Assembly (NCBI GenBank): GCA_963677785.2
Contig: CAXXDH010000003.1
Location: forward strand, 1,798,001-1,862,000
Direction of reading: 5' to 3'
Source of the DNA: G963665495 sp963677785
GTDB taxonomy: Bacteria; Desulfobacterota; Desulfovibrionia; Desulfovibrionales; Desulfovibrionaceae
Length of the DNA: 64,000 nucleotides
This document shows, in pieces, positions 53,678 to 62,079 of the stretch. The notes beneath the pieces were generated by a model. That model worked only from the letters and a program-made list of their open reading frames with translations. It had not been told where the DNA came from and searched no databases. The position numbers and the translations under genes were made by a program. Position 1 is the stretch's first letter, and every line of letters starts with the position of its first letter.

Positions 53678-55981
53678 TCAGGATTGTTTGATGCACATGG
53701 TTTTGAAGAACTTCTTCCCGTCCCGTTCGAGCCGTTCCACGCCGTGGATGTCGCTTTCGTAGCCGGGGTAGATGTTTTCGAAGTCCTGGCGGGCCGTGAG
53801 ATATTCGAAGATGGGCGCGGCCTTGTCGTCCATGATTTCACCGCCCATGATCACCGGAATGCCGGGAGGATAGGGGACGACCATCACCGCGGGCACCCGG
53901 CCCCGCATCTCCTTGAGTTCCACGTATTCGACATTGCTGCGTACCACCTCGTGGTAGGCCTCGGATGGTTTCATGGCCTGGTTGGGGATGACCTGGAAAG
54001 CGGCCTGCATCTTGTCCAGCAGCTTGTGCTCCTTGAAATAGTTGTGGATGTCGTTGCAATGGTCTTTAAGCCCCTTGTTCGCGTAGGCCTCCGGGCTGGC
54101 CTTGACCAGTTCGGGAAAGACCTGCTCCAGGGGCGCGTTGGTGTCGTAGAGCTTTTTGAACTTCAGGAGTTTGGACATCAGTACGCCCTGTTTGGCCCTG
54201 GTGGTGCCCATGGAGTTAAGCATCAGGAAGGAGTAGTAGTCCGTCTTTTCGCAGACCACGCCCTGGTCGATGAGGTAGTTGGTGACGATGGATGCGGGAA
54301 TGCCCTCGACCGCCATGGCGCCGTCTTCGGAAAGACCGGGCGTGGTGAAGGTCAGTTTGATGGGATCGAGCATGGCGTAGTTTTCTTCCATGTCCTCGAA
54401 TCCGTGCCAATTGTCCGCGGGGCTCATGATCCAGGGCTCCTGATGGGTGGCCAGAAACTCGGCCGGCACATGCTCGAAGTTTTTCAGCTCGCCCTCGTGG
54501 AGCACTTTTTTCGGTTGCCACATTTCAAAGAACCAATCCCCGTTCTTTCTGAATTCCGCGGCCATGTCGGCCATCTTCACCCGCAGCTGCACGGCCTCCA
54601 GAATCGTGTCCCCGAGCATGGTCAGGCCGGATTCGTCCATCATCTTGGTGGCCACGTCCAGAGAGGCGATCATGCTGTATTGGGGCGAAGTGGATCCGTG
54701 CATCATATAGGATTCGTTGATTTCGTCCGGATCAATGGTGACGTGGGAACCGTTGCGGATGTGCATCATGGATGCCTGGGAAAAGGCCATCAGCAGCTTG
54801 TGCGTGGATTGGGACACGAAAATGGGCGGATGTTCGCTGTTCCGGTCGTCGTCGGCCATGCCGAAGTGGTCTTTGTACATGGGGTGAAAACGCGCGTAGG
54901 CGTACCAGGCCTCGTCGAAATGCAGGTTTTCCACGCTTTTCCGGAGCTGGCTTTTGATGTTGACCACATTGTAGCAGACGCCGTCGTAGGTGGAGTTGGT
55001 CAGGGCCGACATCTTGACCGCTTCGTTTTTCTTGTCGTCGGGGATCAGGCTGCTTTCATTCTTTTTTCTGCTGATGGATGCTTCGGAGAATTCGGACAGG
55101 CGGCAGGGGCCGATAATACCGCGTTTGTTGCGCCTGGGCACCATGTACACCGGATAAGCGTCGGTGATGACCATGGCGTAGTTCAAGGATTTATGGCAGT
55201 TGCGGTCCACAAAGGCGATGTCGTCGCGGACGAGCTGGCTGCGCCAGATGATCTGGTTCACGTTGGACGTACCGTTCAGGACGTAATAGGTCATGTCCGC
55301 GCCGAAGACCCGGGCGGAGTTCTTTTCCGCATCGCCCACAACTCCGCTGTGGTCCAGGAGCGAGCCCAGTTCGGGCACGGAAATGGACAGGTCGGCCCGG
55401 AACATGTTTTCGCCGTAGAACTTGTGCATGACCACGCCCGCAGGAGAGCGCTTGAACCCCTCGCCGCCCATATGTCCGGGCGTATGCCAGGCGTATTTGT
55501 ACTGCTCGGCGTATTTGACCATGGCGCCGAAAAAGGCCGGGTACACGCTTTCCGCGTACTTCAGCAGCATGGTCTCGATACGGCCTGCCAGAAATTCACT
55601 GGTGTCGGCTGTTTTCCACAGGCATTCGTCGATGTTTTCGAGCACGTCGGTGGGGATTTTTTCAATGCCCATCCGTTCGGTGAGCAGGATAACGGGGATG
55701 GTCTTGTTGCGTTTGCGGATGGCTTCCAAAAGGGCGTCCGGGTCCATGGTCTCATCGCTGCTTTCGTACTGGATGTCCCAATCAATGACCACGGCGCCCA
55801 GATCCGCGCGTGACAGGAAAATTTCCGCGGCATCTTCATAGCTGTAGGCCGGAATCACCGTACACTCCTGAACCTCTTCCAATTCCTGCTGCAGGTCCCG
55901 GATACGGGCTCCCTCATCGTTTCTTGCATCGAATTGCCCGGAAACAATTAAAATCGGCCACGAATGTTTTGTTATTTTCAT
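53678..55981 (-). CDS. adiA: Biodegradative arginine decarboxylase (AdiA type)
   Basis: 767 residues, near the length of E. coli AdiA (755). Three parts are visible: an N-terminal receiver-like wing (1-130), the PLP domain with Lys395 in SQSTHKLLMAF, HFDEAWYAYARF and VDRNCHKSLNY, and a C-terminal domain (WHGFEDMEENYAMLDPIKL, then PYPPGIPVIMGGE). The closest remembered match is AdiA rather than CadA or SpeC. It turns arginine to agmatine plus CO2, using up a cytoplasmic proton. AGGAG lies before the ATG. Lysine or ornithine specificity cannot be fully excluded. Confidence 0.9.
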   Translation of the reverse strand: MKITKHSWPILIVSGQFDARNDEGARIRDLQQELEEVQECTVIPAYSYEDAAEIFLSRADLGAVVIDWDIQYESSDETMDPDALLEAIRKRNKTIPVILLTERMGIEKIPTDVLENIDECLWKTADTSEFLAGRIETMLLKYAESVYPAFFGAMVKYAEQYKYAWHTPGHMGGEGFKRSPAGVVMHKFYGENMFRADLSISVPELGSLLDHSGVVGDAEKNSARVFGADMTYYVLNGTSNVNQIIWRSQLVRDDIAFVDRNCHKSLNYAMVITDAYPVYMVPRRNKRGIIGPCRLSEFSEASISRKKNESSLIPDDKKNEAVKMSALTNSTYDGVCYNVVNIKSQLRKSVENLHFDEAWYAYARFHPMYKDHFGMADDDRNSEHPPIFVSQSTHKLLMAFSQASMMHIRNGSHVTIDPDEINESYMMHGSTSPQYSMIASLDVATKMMDESGLTMLGDTILEAVQLRVKMADMAAEFRKNGDWFFEMWQPKKVLHEGELKNFEHVPAEFLATHQEPWIMSPADNWHGFEDMEENYAMLDPIKLTFTTPGLSEDGAMAVEGIPASIVTNYLIDQGVVCEKTDYYSFLMLNSMGTTRAKQGVLMSKLLKFKKLYDTNAPLEQVFPELVKASPEAYANKGLKDHCNDIHNYFKEHKLLDKMQAAFQVIPNQAMKPSEAYHEVVRSNVEYVELKEMRGRVPAVMVVPYPPGIPVIMGGEIMDDKAAPIFEYLTARQDFENIYPGYESDIHGVERLERDGKKFFKTMCIKQS

Positions 55982-56476
55982 GAATTATCCGGCTCCTTTT
56001 TTTCGACTGGACCAGTCTTTTGATGGTTATTGCCTGCTGGGTAACAAATTCTCGTTCCAAAAGACATCATGAAAGCTGATAAGGGGCGAACGTACGGCTT
56101 CTCAAACGTCAATCATGCAAAGATTCTGTGATAGTTATAAAAAACTACGTGAACCAGGATACGGATGCTGCTGTCCTGCCGGACGGAAAATGGAAAAAAA
56201 GGTGAGAATGTCCCGAAAAAACGATCAGTCGGACCGTTGCTCCCGCGAAACTTCTTTCTCCGTCCGGACCGCGTTGGTCCACACCCGCCGGACAGAGTTG
56301 AAAAGTTTCAAAATGAGCTTCTCTTCTAATGACACAGCATGGCTGGTTTTTTCAAGAACAAAAAGGAACGAAACGCTTTCTGGAAGGTGTTTTCAATTTT
56401 GTCCGCACCGTTGAACGGACGAAATCATTTTTTTGCAGGTTGCGCGTATTGGGAGAGCCGGCTCGGGAGCCCTTTG
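55982..56476. other. Intergenic region upstream of adiA
   Basis: 495 bases with no supported gene. GGACC (56266-56270) and GGTCC (56276-56280) form the tip of a larger imperfect hairpin with CTCCGTCC and GGACAGAG. A pH-responsive promoter for adiA would be expected in the left part, but none was clearly seen. Confidence 0.4.
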
Positions 56477-57661
56477 CTACTCGTCTTTCGTCTGTTTCAT
56501 CTGCTTCATCTGCTTGAACGAGGCCGCGTTTTCCTCGGCGCGCTGGTTGAAGCCGATGCAGAGGTGTTCGAGGCCGGGGATGGTGTAGGTGTCTTCGTGC
56601 AGCGTACGGTCATGGGAGCTTTGGCTTTCCGGGCCGAGCCGGACCACGCAGTGCTTGCAGTAGGGGTAGTAGGGGGCGTCCGAATCAATGCTGGCGCGGA
56701 TCTTCTGGTAATGCTGCCCGCGCCAGACAGAGGCGAATCCGTCCTGTACGCGTCCCAGGCGCTGTTTCCAGCAGTAGTAGCAGATACGGATGGAGCCGTC
56801 GGTGTCGATCTGGGCGAATTCCCAGGGCTTGACGCATTTGTAGGGCTTGTGCGGACTGCCGGGCAAAGGCGGCAATGATATCCGTACGCCGTATTCAGCG
56901 GCTCTGGCCCGAGCCTCGGCGAATACTTCGCGGGCCAGCTCCGGGTGGTTGTAAAGGGACTCGTCAAAGGGGATGTCGTTGGCCACGTTCAGGTATTTGA
57001 CTTCCACCTTGTACAATCCGTGCTCTTTGCAGAGCCGGAGCATCTGGGGCAGCTCCTGCGCGTTGGAGCGCATGATGGCGAAGCGGAACCAGAGGCGTGG
57101 AAATTCCGCCCGTTTGTCGGTTTTGCATTTGGCCAGATAATCGATGTTCTGCAGGATCTGTTCGTAACTGGCGCCGCGCCGGATGCGTTCGAGGGTCTGC
57201 TTTTGCGCGCCGTCAAAGGAGATGCAGAGCTCCTGCAGGCTCTGGTCCGCCACCATCCAGGCGGCGGTTTCCTGGTTGAGCAGCATGCCGTTGCTGGTCA
57301 TGGTGGCCATGGTCCGGTATTTTTTGGCCAGCTGCAGGGCCTCGCGCAGGTGCGGGTAGAGCAGGGGCTCGCCTCCGGAGCAAATGAAAATGCCGAGCGT
57401 GGTGGGGAACAGTTCGCGGGCGATGCGTTTGTAGACGTCGAAGTCCATCCAATGCACATCGTCCAGCGAATCGTAGGAAATGCAGAAAATGCAACGCAGG
57501 TTGCAGGCCTTGGTCAGGACAAGGTCCAGGGAAGTGGGCAGGCAGCGGGGAGACGGACGGCGCAGCAAGCCTTCGGCCGCGCCCGTGGCCGCGTTGAGCA
57601 GGGCTTTGGGCCCCACAAGACGCAGGGCGCGCCGGACCTCGTAAATGGTATCGGACAGCAA
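56477..57661 (-). CDS. Radical SAM/SPASM protein
   Basis: 394 residues starting at TTG 57661, seven bases after GGAG. LTKACNLRCIFC holds the CxxxCxxC cluster site, ICSGGEPLLYPHLREAL the SAM site, and the C-terminal cysteines in RICYYCWKQRLG and YYPYCKHC a SPASM auxiliary cluster. Such proteins modify peptides, sugars or enzymes. No precursor peptide gene is visible nearby. The C-terminus is a run KQMKQMKQTKDE. It is on the same strand as the ParA-like gene, 52 bp downstream of it. Confidence 0.85.
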   Translation of the reverse strand: MLSDTIYEVRRALRLVGPKALLNAATGAAEGLLRRPSPRCLPTSLDLVLTKACNLRCIFCISYDSLDDVHWMDFDVYKRIARELFPTTLGIFICSGGEPLLYPHLREALQLAKKYRTMATMTSNGMLLNQETAAWMVADQSLQELCISFDGAQKQTLERIRRGASYEQILQNIDYLAKCKTDKRAEFPRLWFRFAIMRSNAQELPQMLRLCKEHGLYKVEVKYLNVANDIPFDESLYNHPELAREVFAEARARAAEYGVRISLPPLPGSPHKPYKCVKPWEFAQIDTDGSIRICYYCWKQRLGRVQDGFASVWRGQHYQKIRASIDSDAPYYPYCKHCVVRLGPESQSSHDRTLHEDTYTIPGLEHLCIGFNQRAEENAASFKQMKQMKQTKDE

Positions 57662-57713
57662 AAGGAGACTCCGTGGTAATGGCGTTTGTCCGGACGTGCA
57701 GAAAGTGCCGGGC

Positions 57714-58862
57714 TCAGAACAAAGCGTCGCCGTCGGTAACGGTCCGGACCAGGGCTTTGTAATCCAGGGATCCGGTGGACTCGCTGGCGTACTCGTAGAT
57801 GGTCCTGCCGTAGGCCGGAGCCTCGGCCAGATCCGGGCAATACCGAACGGGCGTGCAGAGGTAATCGCTATAGAGTTCTTTGAGCCGGGTCAAGATTTCC
57901 AGGCGGCTTTCGATCTTGTCGTCCGAGAAGGTCGGCAGGATGTAGGTGATGCCCAGCTGGCTGCGGTATTTCTGGATGGTGGCCAGGCTTTTGGAAAATT
58001 CGGAAAGCCCCTGCAGCGACATGACCTCCAGCGAAACCGGTATCAGCAGCTCCTTGACGTAGAAGAGCACGTTGACGGTGATGGGGTCCCAGCCGGGTGA
58101 AGAATCCACAATGACGTAGTCGAAGAGATGTTCAAACGGCGTCAGGGTCTCGGAAAGAGTCAGCTCGCCGCCGAAGTCCTTGCGGTCTATCAGCCGTTTG
58201 ACACCGGCCAGAGCGCGTCCGCCCGACAGAAGCCAGAGATTGTCCCGTGCCTTGAAAATGGCCTTTTGCGGCTCCACTTCCTTGGCGACCAGCTCCGCCA
58301 GGCCGTATTCCGGCTTGCAGCCGAGCATGTAGCTGGACTGGCCCTGGGTGTCCGTGTCCACCAGGAGCACCTTGTAGCCCGAAAGCGCGAGTCCTGCGGC
58401 CATGTTCACGGCCGTGGTGGTTTTGCCCACGCCGCCTTTGCTTAAAATGACTCCGATGCTGCGTGTCTTGACCCGGGCCGGCCTGCTCAGGCCGGATTGC
58501 GTCTTGGGGCCGCCGCGTGTTTGGGGCCCGCCTTGAGATTTTGGTCCGCCCTGGGATTTGGGCCCGCCCTGAGATTTTGGTCCGCCGCGCGTCATGGAGC
58601 CGGGGCCGCCCCGTGATTTGCCCGGGGCGGGCGCCTGCGCGGGAGGCCGCGTACGGGAGCCGGAGTTGGTCCTTGGGCCGGGGGAGGCGTTGTTGGCAGC
58701 GCCGTTGCTTTCGGCCGGTGATTCCTGTTCCAATGTATCCAGGAACAAGGTGAATTTATGACCACAGGACTTGCACAGCGTGGTCACTTTTGTCTTGTTT
58801 TTGGGAAGGCGCGAGGCGTCTATGCTGCGTTTTATTTTACAGTTTGGGCATGTGATTTCCAC
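57714..58862 (-). CDS. ParA/MinD-like ATPase with N-terminal zinc ribbon
   Basis: 382 residues from GTG 58862, seven bases after GGAGG; the frame runs further upstream without a start signal. Residues 1-40 are a zinc ribbon (ITCPNCKIKR and TLCKSCGHKF). A low-complexity linker with GGPKSQ units follows. The ParA domain has the deviant Walker A SKGGVGKTTTAVNM, DTDTQGQSS and VIVDSSPGWD. ParA ATPases position DNA or protein cargo. The small gene 58972 is the likely partner. With no plasmid genes nearby, this may position a chromosomal or protein complex rather than a plasmid. Confidence 0.88.
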   Translation of the reverse strand: MEITCPNCKIKRSIDASRLPKNKTKVTTLCKSCGHKFTLFLDTLEQESPAESNGAANNASPGPRTNSGSRTRPPAQAPAPGKSRGGPGSMTRGGPKSQGGPKSQGGPKSQGGPQTRGGPKTQSGLSRPARVKTRSIGVILSKGGVGKTTTAVNMAAGLALSGYKVLLVDTDTQGQSSYMLGCKPEYGLAELVAKEVEPQKAIFKARDNLWLLSGGRALAGVKRLIDRKDFGGELTLSETLTPFEHLFDYVIVDSSPGWDPITVNVLFYVKELLIPVSLEVMSLQGLSEFSKSLATIQKYRSQLGITYILPTFSDDKIESRLEILTRLKELYSDYLCTPVRYCPDLAEAPAYGRTIYEYASESTGSLDYKALVRTVTDGDALF

Positions 58863-58971
58863 CTTGCGGCCTCCGTATTGGAGTGGCGCCCCTGCCGGGG
58901 CACTGTATGAAAATAATCCGGCTGCCCGCATCAAGCGCAACTGCATGGCAACCAGCAAATTTTACCTGTTT

Positions 58972-59400
58972 TTATTCTGAGTTACGTAACATCAATTTGA
59001 AAAGAACGCTATCATTTCTTTTTTCATCAAGCTCTTTCAGTAGTATTCGCAACGCATTATCCACTATTCCCGACATGGAGACACGCAGAGACGCATCTTC
59101 CGGGAGCAGTTCCCGGATCAAAGCCTTAGAAGCGGCGAGCTGTTCGTACGTCGCAGGAGTCAGATAAATGGTCGTCCGCTTCTTGGGGCATTCCAGCAGA
59201 ACAGAGCCGTACGCGGGCGGTTTGTCTTTCCCGGGCTTTTCCTGCTTTGATAAAGCGGACGGCGTCTCGCCCCTACGGTGGATAATGCCTTGAAGCAGCT
59301 CCATGCCCTGGGGCAAAGTCTTGTTTTGCCCGTCGGTTGCGTCGGCATCAACACCATAAAGCACATCGTCCAGTATGTTTTTTTGTTTAGTGTTGCTCAT
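58972..59400 (-). CDS. Small ribbon-helix-helix-like partner of the ParA ATPase
   Basis: 142 residues from ATG 59400. The C-terminal half contains KKRTTIYLTPATYEQLAA, then SMSGIVDNALRILLKEL, a strand and two helices like CopG/ParG-type ribbon-helix-helix DNA binders. The N-terminal half is polar and disordered-looking, as in ParG, where a flexible arm stimulates the ParA ATPase. Gap to the ParA start is 109 bp. The role of centromere-binding or activator partner is inferred from the pair. Confidence 0.65.
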   Translation of the reverse strand: MSNTKQKNILDDVLYGVDADATDGQNKTLPQGMELLQGIIHRRGETPSALSKQEKPGKDKPPAYGSVLLECPKKRTTIYLTPATYEQLAASKALIRELLPEDASLRVSMSGIVDNALRILLKELDEKRNDSVLFKLMLRNSE

Positions 59401-59701
59401 GTCAGCCTGCCGCATTTAAGTGTGCCGCCCGCCGCGCAGGGGACGCCTGCCGGCCTACGTCGGGTTAGAGGATTACATAGAATGCTAACTATATATGAAT
59501 CCAGTAGATTCTGCAATACCCAGGTGAAAAAAGTGCGGATGGCCAGCTGATTTGTTTCAGAGAAGTGCGGCGCGGATGTTTTTTACAACAAAGCCAAAAC
59601 AAGACCATGCTTAGCGATGGCCTGCCATGGGGATCGTTGTCCCCGATAGCGTTCAGGATCGGGAGATGGTGCGAAAAAAACACACCTGGGGAACACCTGC
59701 C
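59401..59701. other. Intergenic region, no gene recognised
   Basis: 301 bases upstream of the RHH gene and downstream of the Crp/Fnr gene, containing the promoter for the ParA-RHH pair. A CAGGTG direct repeat occurs near 59685-59700 on the minus strand. Nothing else was resolved. Confidence 0.35.
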
Positions 59702-60397
59702 TCAAAGGCGCTCGACTCCCGTGGCGATGGCTTCCAGCGCGGCGCTGTCCAGCAGGGTCACGCGCGCGCCGGAGACCTCGATGACGCCGGAATCCGTGAA
59801 GCGGCGCAGCACGCGCGAGATGGTTTCCGGGATGGTGCCCAGGTAGGCGGCGAGCTGGCCTTTGGAAACATTCAGCTCGAAGCTGTCGGATTTTCCGGCT
59901 TCTCGAAGCAGCAGCAAATGGCCCGCCAGCCGTGCAGGCGTTTCTTTCAGGCTCAGGTTTTCGATTTTGGTCACGAAAAAACGCAGCCGCTGCGAGAGCA
60001 GGGCGAGCATGCTCATGGCCAGGTCCGGGTGCGCGTTGATCCGGGTGCGCAGGCTTTTGGCGGGCAGCAGCAGCAGGGTGGAGGCTTTGATGGCTTCGGC
60101 GCTGGCCGGATACCGGCTTTCTTTGAATACGACTACTTCGGCGAAGGCTTCGCCAGGGCCGAAAAAGTGCAGCACGTGTTCCCTGCCCTGCGGAGAGACT
60201 TTGAAAATGCGTACCGCTCCCGCAACCACGGCATAGAGTCCGCAGGCCTCCTCGCCGTCATGGAAGATGGTCGCGCCCTGGGCGTATTCCCGGACTTCGG
60301 CTATTTCCGCCAGCAGCTCCAGGTGCTTCGGTTCGAGCCCCTCAAACAGGTCGACCGAGGCGAGCGCATTGATTAAATTCGTTGCAAAAGGCGTCAT
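59702..60397 (-). CDS. Crp/Fnr-family regulator
   Basis: 231 residues. The cyclic-nucleotide-binding fold is at residues ~15-130 (GATIFHDGEEACGLYAVVAG, FFGPGEAFAEVVVF), then the dimer helix and the HTH SKGQLAAYLGTIPETISRVLRRF. FNR-type N-terminal cysteines are absent, so it is not an iron-sulfur oxygen sensor; a heme or NO role (DNR/HcpR-like) is possible. Its ATG overlaps the stop of the DUF2141-like gene (ATGA), so it is co-transcribed. Residues in GEAFAE differ from the cAMP pocket of true Crp. Confidence 0.92.
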   Translation of the reverse strand: MTPFATNLINALASVDLFEGLEPKHLELLAEIAEVREYAQGATIFHDGEEACGLYAVVAGAVRIFKVSPQGREHVLHFFGPGEAFAEVVVFKESRYPASAEAIKASTLLLLPAKSLRTRINAHPDLAMSMLALLSQRLRFFVTKIENLSLKETPARLAGHLLLLREAGKSDSFELNVSKGQLAAYLGTIPETISRVLRRFTDSGVIEVSGARVTLLDSAALEAIATGVERL

Positions 60398-60855
60398 CTG
60401 GTCAAGAGGATGGAAATGTTGTGCAGATTTTTGGAGAGGTTGAACTTCAAGTCGTCAAAGTTCAGTCCAAAGCCCATGCCCGGACGTTGCGGGCGAAAGG
60501 TCCCCCAGGGTTCGGAAAACGAAAAGAATCGGGAATCGATCGCTTTCGAGTTGTTCAGATCCTGATACGCCAGCAGCACGTACGTGCCCTCTGGAACGTC
60601 GGTCATGATGAAAGGCAGCTCCCCTGTGCCCTCCGTGGCTGAGTCGGGTTTCAGTATCAGTTTGTAGGAATTTTGCGTCATGTTTTCGAGTTCAGCTTTT
60701 GTCAGTAGCAGCAGGGTGATATCCGCAACTTTGTAAAATGTGACGGTACCCTCAATGGAGAACAGGTCTCCCGCTGCAGCAGGCCTGGGCACGGATGTAA
60801 TGCCCGCCAGGCAGAATGCGAATATGCAAAGAAAAAACAGCGAAAGGTGTTTCAT
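60394..60855 (-). CDS. Small periplasmic protein, DUF2141-like
   Basis: 153 residues from ATG 60855, with AGGA upstream. Signal peptide (KHLSLFFLCIFAFCL to AAAG). The mature part has IEGTVTFYK, then VPEGTYVLLAYQDLNNSKA, FSEPWGTF and GFGLNFDDLKFNLSKN, matching the DUF2141 pattern of a beta-sandwich with a D-x-N loop. The biochemical role is unknown. It is co-transcribed with an RNase H-fold protein and a Crp/Fnr regulator. Confidence 0.75.
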   Translation of the reverse strand: MKHLSLFFLCIFAFCLAGITSVPRPAAAGDLFSIEGTVTFYKVADITLLLLTKAELENMTQNSYKLILKPDSATEGTGELPFIMTDVPEGTYVLLAYQDLNNSKAIDSRFFSFSEPWGTFRPQRPGMGFGLNFDDLKFNLSKNLHNISILLTR

Positions 60856-60868
60856 GGCAAAATCCTGT

Positions 60869-61366
60869 TCATCGTTCGAGTTCAAAGGGCACTGCGGGCA
60901 ACAGTCCGAGTTGCAGCTGTCCCCAGAATCCGATGCAAACGGCTTCGGCCGCGTCATGGCGCAAGGACGTGGGCCTGGGAGCTCCGGACCAGGCAATGAT
61001 GCGCCTTGCCAGTTCGATGGCGTGCGCCTTGGCCTGTTCTCCGCTGCGTTGTTCGCGTTTATACAACAACACGGTCCGCCATTCTTGGGCCTGGGTCTGC
61101 AGCAGCCCCAGCTCATGCCTCCCTGCCTCGCGGATCCAGACCGCGGCGGCAGGGCCCCCGCCTTCCAGCACCAGCCAGGATAGCGGAGAAAGTTCGCGCA
61201 GCAGACTGTAGGCCCGGCGTTTCAGTCCGCCAATACGGGCGAAGTGCTGCGAACGGTACCATTGCAGCCGTCCGTCCGCGCCATACAGGGCCAGGCCCGT
61301 ACGCAGCCCCACGTCCACCGCCAGCAGGCGGCCTTTGTCGTGGTTTTTGTTTTCTCCAAGCTTCAT
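60869..61366 (-). CDS. RNase H-fold protein, RuvC/YqgF-like
   Basis: 165 residues. LLAVDVGLRTGLALYG supplies the first strand with Asp, WLVLEGGGPAA the second acidic position, and RHDAAEAVCIGFW the C-terminal helix with the last acidic pair; together these are the catalytic layout of RuvC-type resolvases and related nucleases. It is smaller than RuvC (about 173) and YqgF-like in style, so the substrate may be a branched or damaged nucleic acid. It heads the three-gene unit with DUF2141-like and Crp/Fnr genes, 13 bp gap. Confidence 0.7.
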   Translation of the reverse strand: MKLGENKNHDKGRLLAVDVGLRTGLALYGADGRLQWYRSQHFARIGGLKRRAYSLLRELSPLSWLVLEGGGPAAAVWIREAGRHELGLLQTQAQEWRTVLLYKREQRSGEQAKAHAIELARRIIAWSGAPRPTSLRHDAAEAVCIGFWGQLQLGLLPAVPFELER

Positions 61367-61525
61367 ACGGTCGTTTATTGTCAGGGATATGACGGCATCC
61401 TTGCTGAAGAATACTAAGTATCCCCTGTTGCCGCAAGCCGAGGTTGCATTTTATGTGTGGCGCGTTGTCAGAGCACCTTGAATCGACTACAATCAACGGC
61501 AGGAACTCCGGAAAAGGAGGGCGCA

Positions 61526-62056
61526 GTGGGGATGTTTTTGCTCTTGCAGCTACAGACGGGCAAGCGGCTGTGCGGAGTCATGCCGCCTTTGACGCCGGTC
61601 GTTTTGCGCAAGCGGCCGGGAGACGGCGGACCGGGAAGTCCGGGCAATGGAGAAAACGACGATCCGGGTAAAACACCGGGCAAATCGACGGGCAAAGAAC
61701 CGGACGACGCGCCGGTCGAAGCCGACGATCCGGGCGGCGATCTGCTGCTCTGCCGCCAGTGCGGCCATCCGGTGACCAAAACCGGCGCCCGAACTCTGAT
61801 TCACGGCGCCCACCGCCATGTTTTTTGCAATCCGCACGGCCATGTCTTTGAGATCGGCTGTTTCCACAGCGCGCCGGGCTGCGCCCATCTGGGGCCGCAG
61901 ACCGCGGAATTCACCTGGTTCGCCGGGTACGCCTGGCAGATTGCCGTATGCGGGGCTTGCCGCGCGCATCTGGGCTGGCGGTACGCGCATGCGGACGGTT
62001 CCGTGTTTTATGGGCTGATTTTGCAGCAGCTCGTGGAGGAATCCGGCGAGGGCTGA
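61526..62056 (+). CDS. CULT (cereblon-like) domain protein
   Basis: About 176 residues from GTG 61526, five bases after AGGAGG; ATG 61532 is the alternative. A short N-terminal region and a Gly/Pro/Asp linker precede the CULT domain: LLCRQCGHPVTK (first zinc CxxC), NPHGHVFEIGCF, FTWFAGYAWQIAVCGACRAHLGW (split: FTWFAGYAW, then CGACRAHLGW) and VFYGLILQQL. Two CxxC pairs bind zinc, and the Trp residues form the aromatic cage that in cereblon binds thalidomide-type glutarimides and C-terminal cyclic imides. It has no signal peptide. A bacterial physiological role is not established. Confidence 0.85.
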   Translation: MGMFLLLQLQTGKRLCGVMPPLTPVVLRKRPGDGGPGSPGNGENDDPGKTPGKSTGKEPDDAPVEADDPGGDLLLCRQCGHPVTKTGARTLIHGAHRHVFCNPHGHVFEIGCFHSAPGCAHLGPQTAEFTWFAGYAWQIAVCGACRAHLGWRYAHADGSVFYGLILQQLVEESGEG

Positions 62057-62079
62057 CCTGAAACGGGCTCCCGCATGTC

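Noticed and set aside
53345..55813. 822-codon plus-strand frame over adiA
   Set aside because: Shadow of the decarboxylase; composition is repetitive in V, H and G and shows no domain, while the minus-strand product is a full AdiA homologue.
58500..58620. Short tandem DNA repeats that could suggest a CRISPR or satellite
   Set aside because: They encode the in-frame GGPKSQ linker of the ParA-like protein. Units are about 18 bp without spacers.
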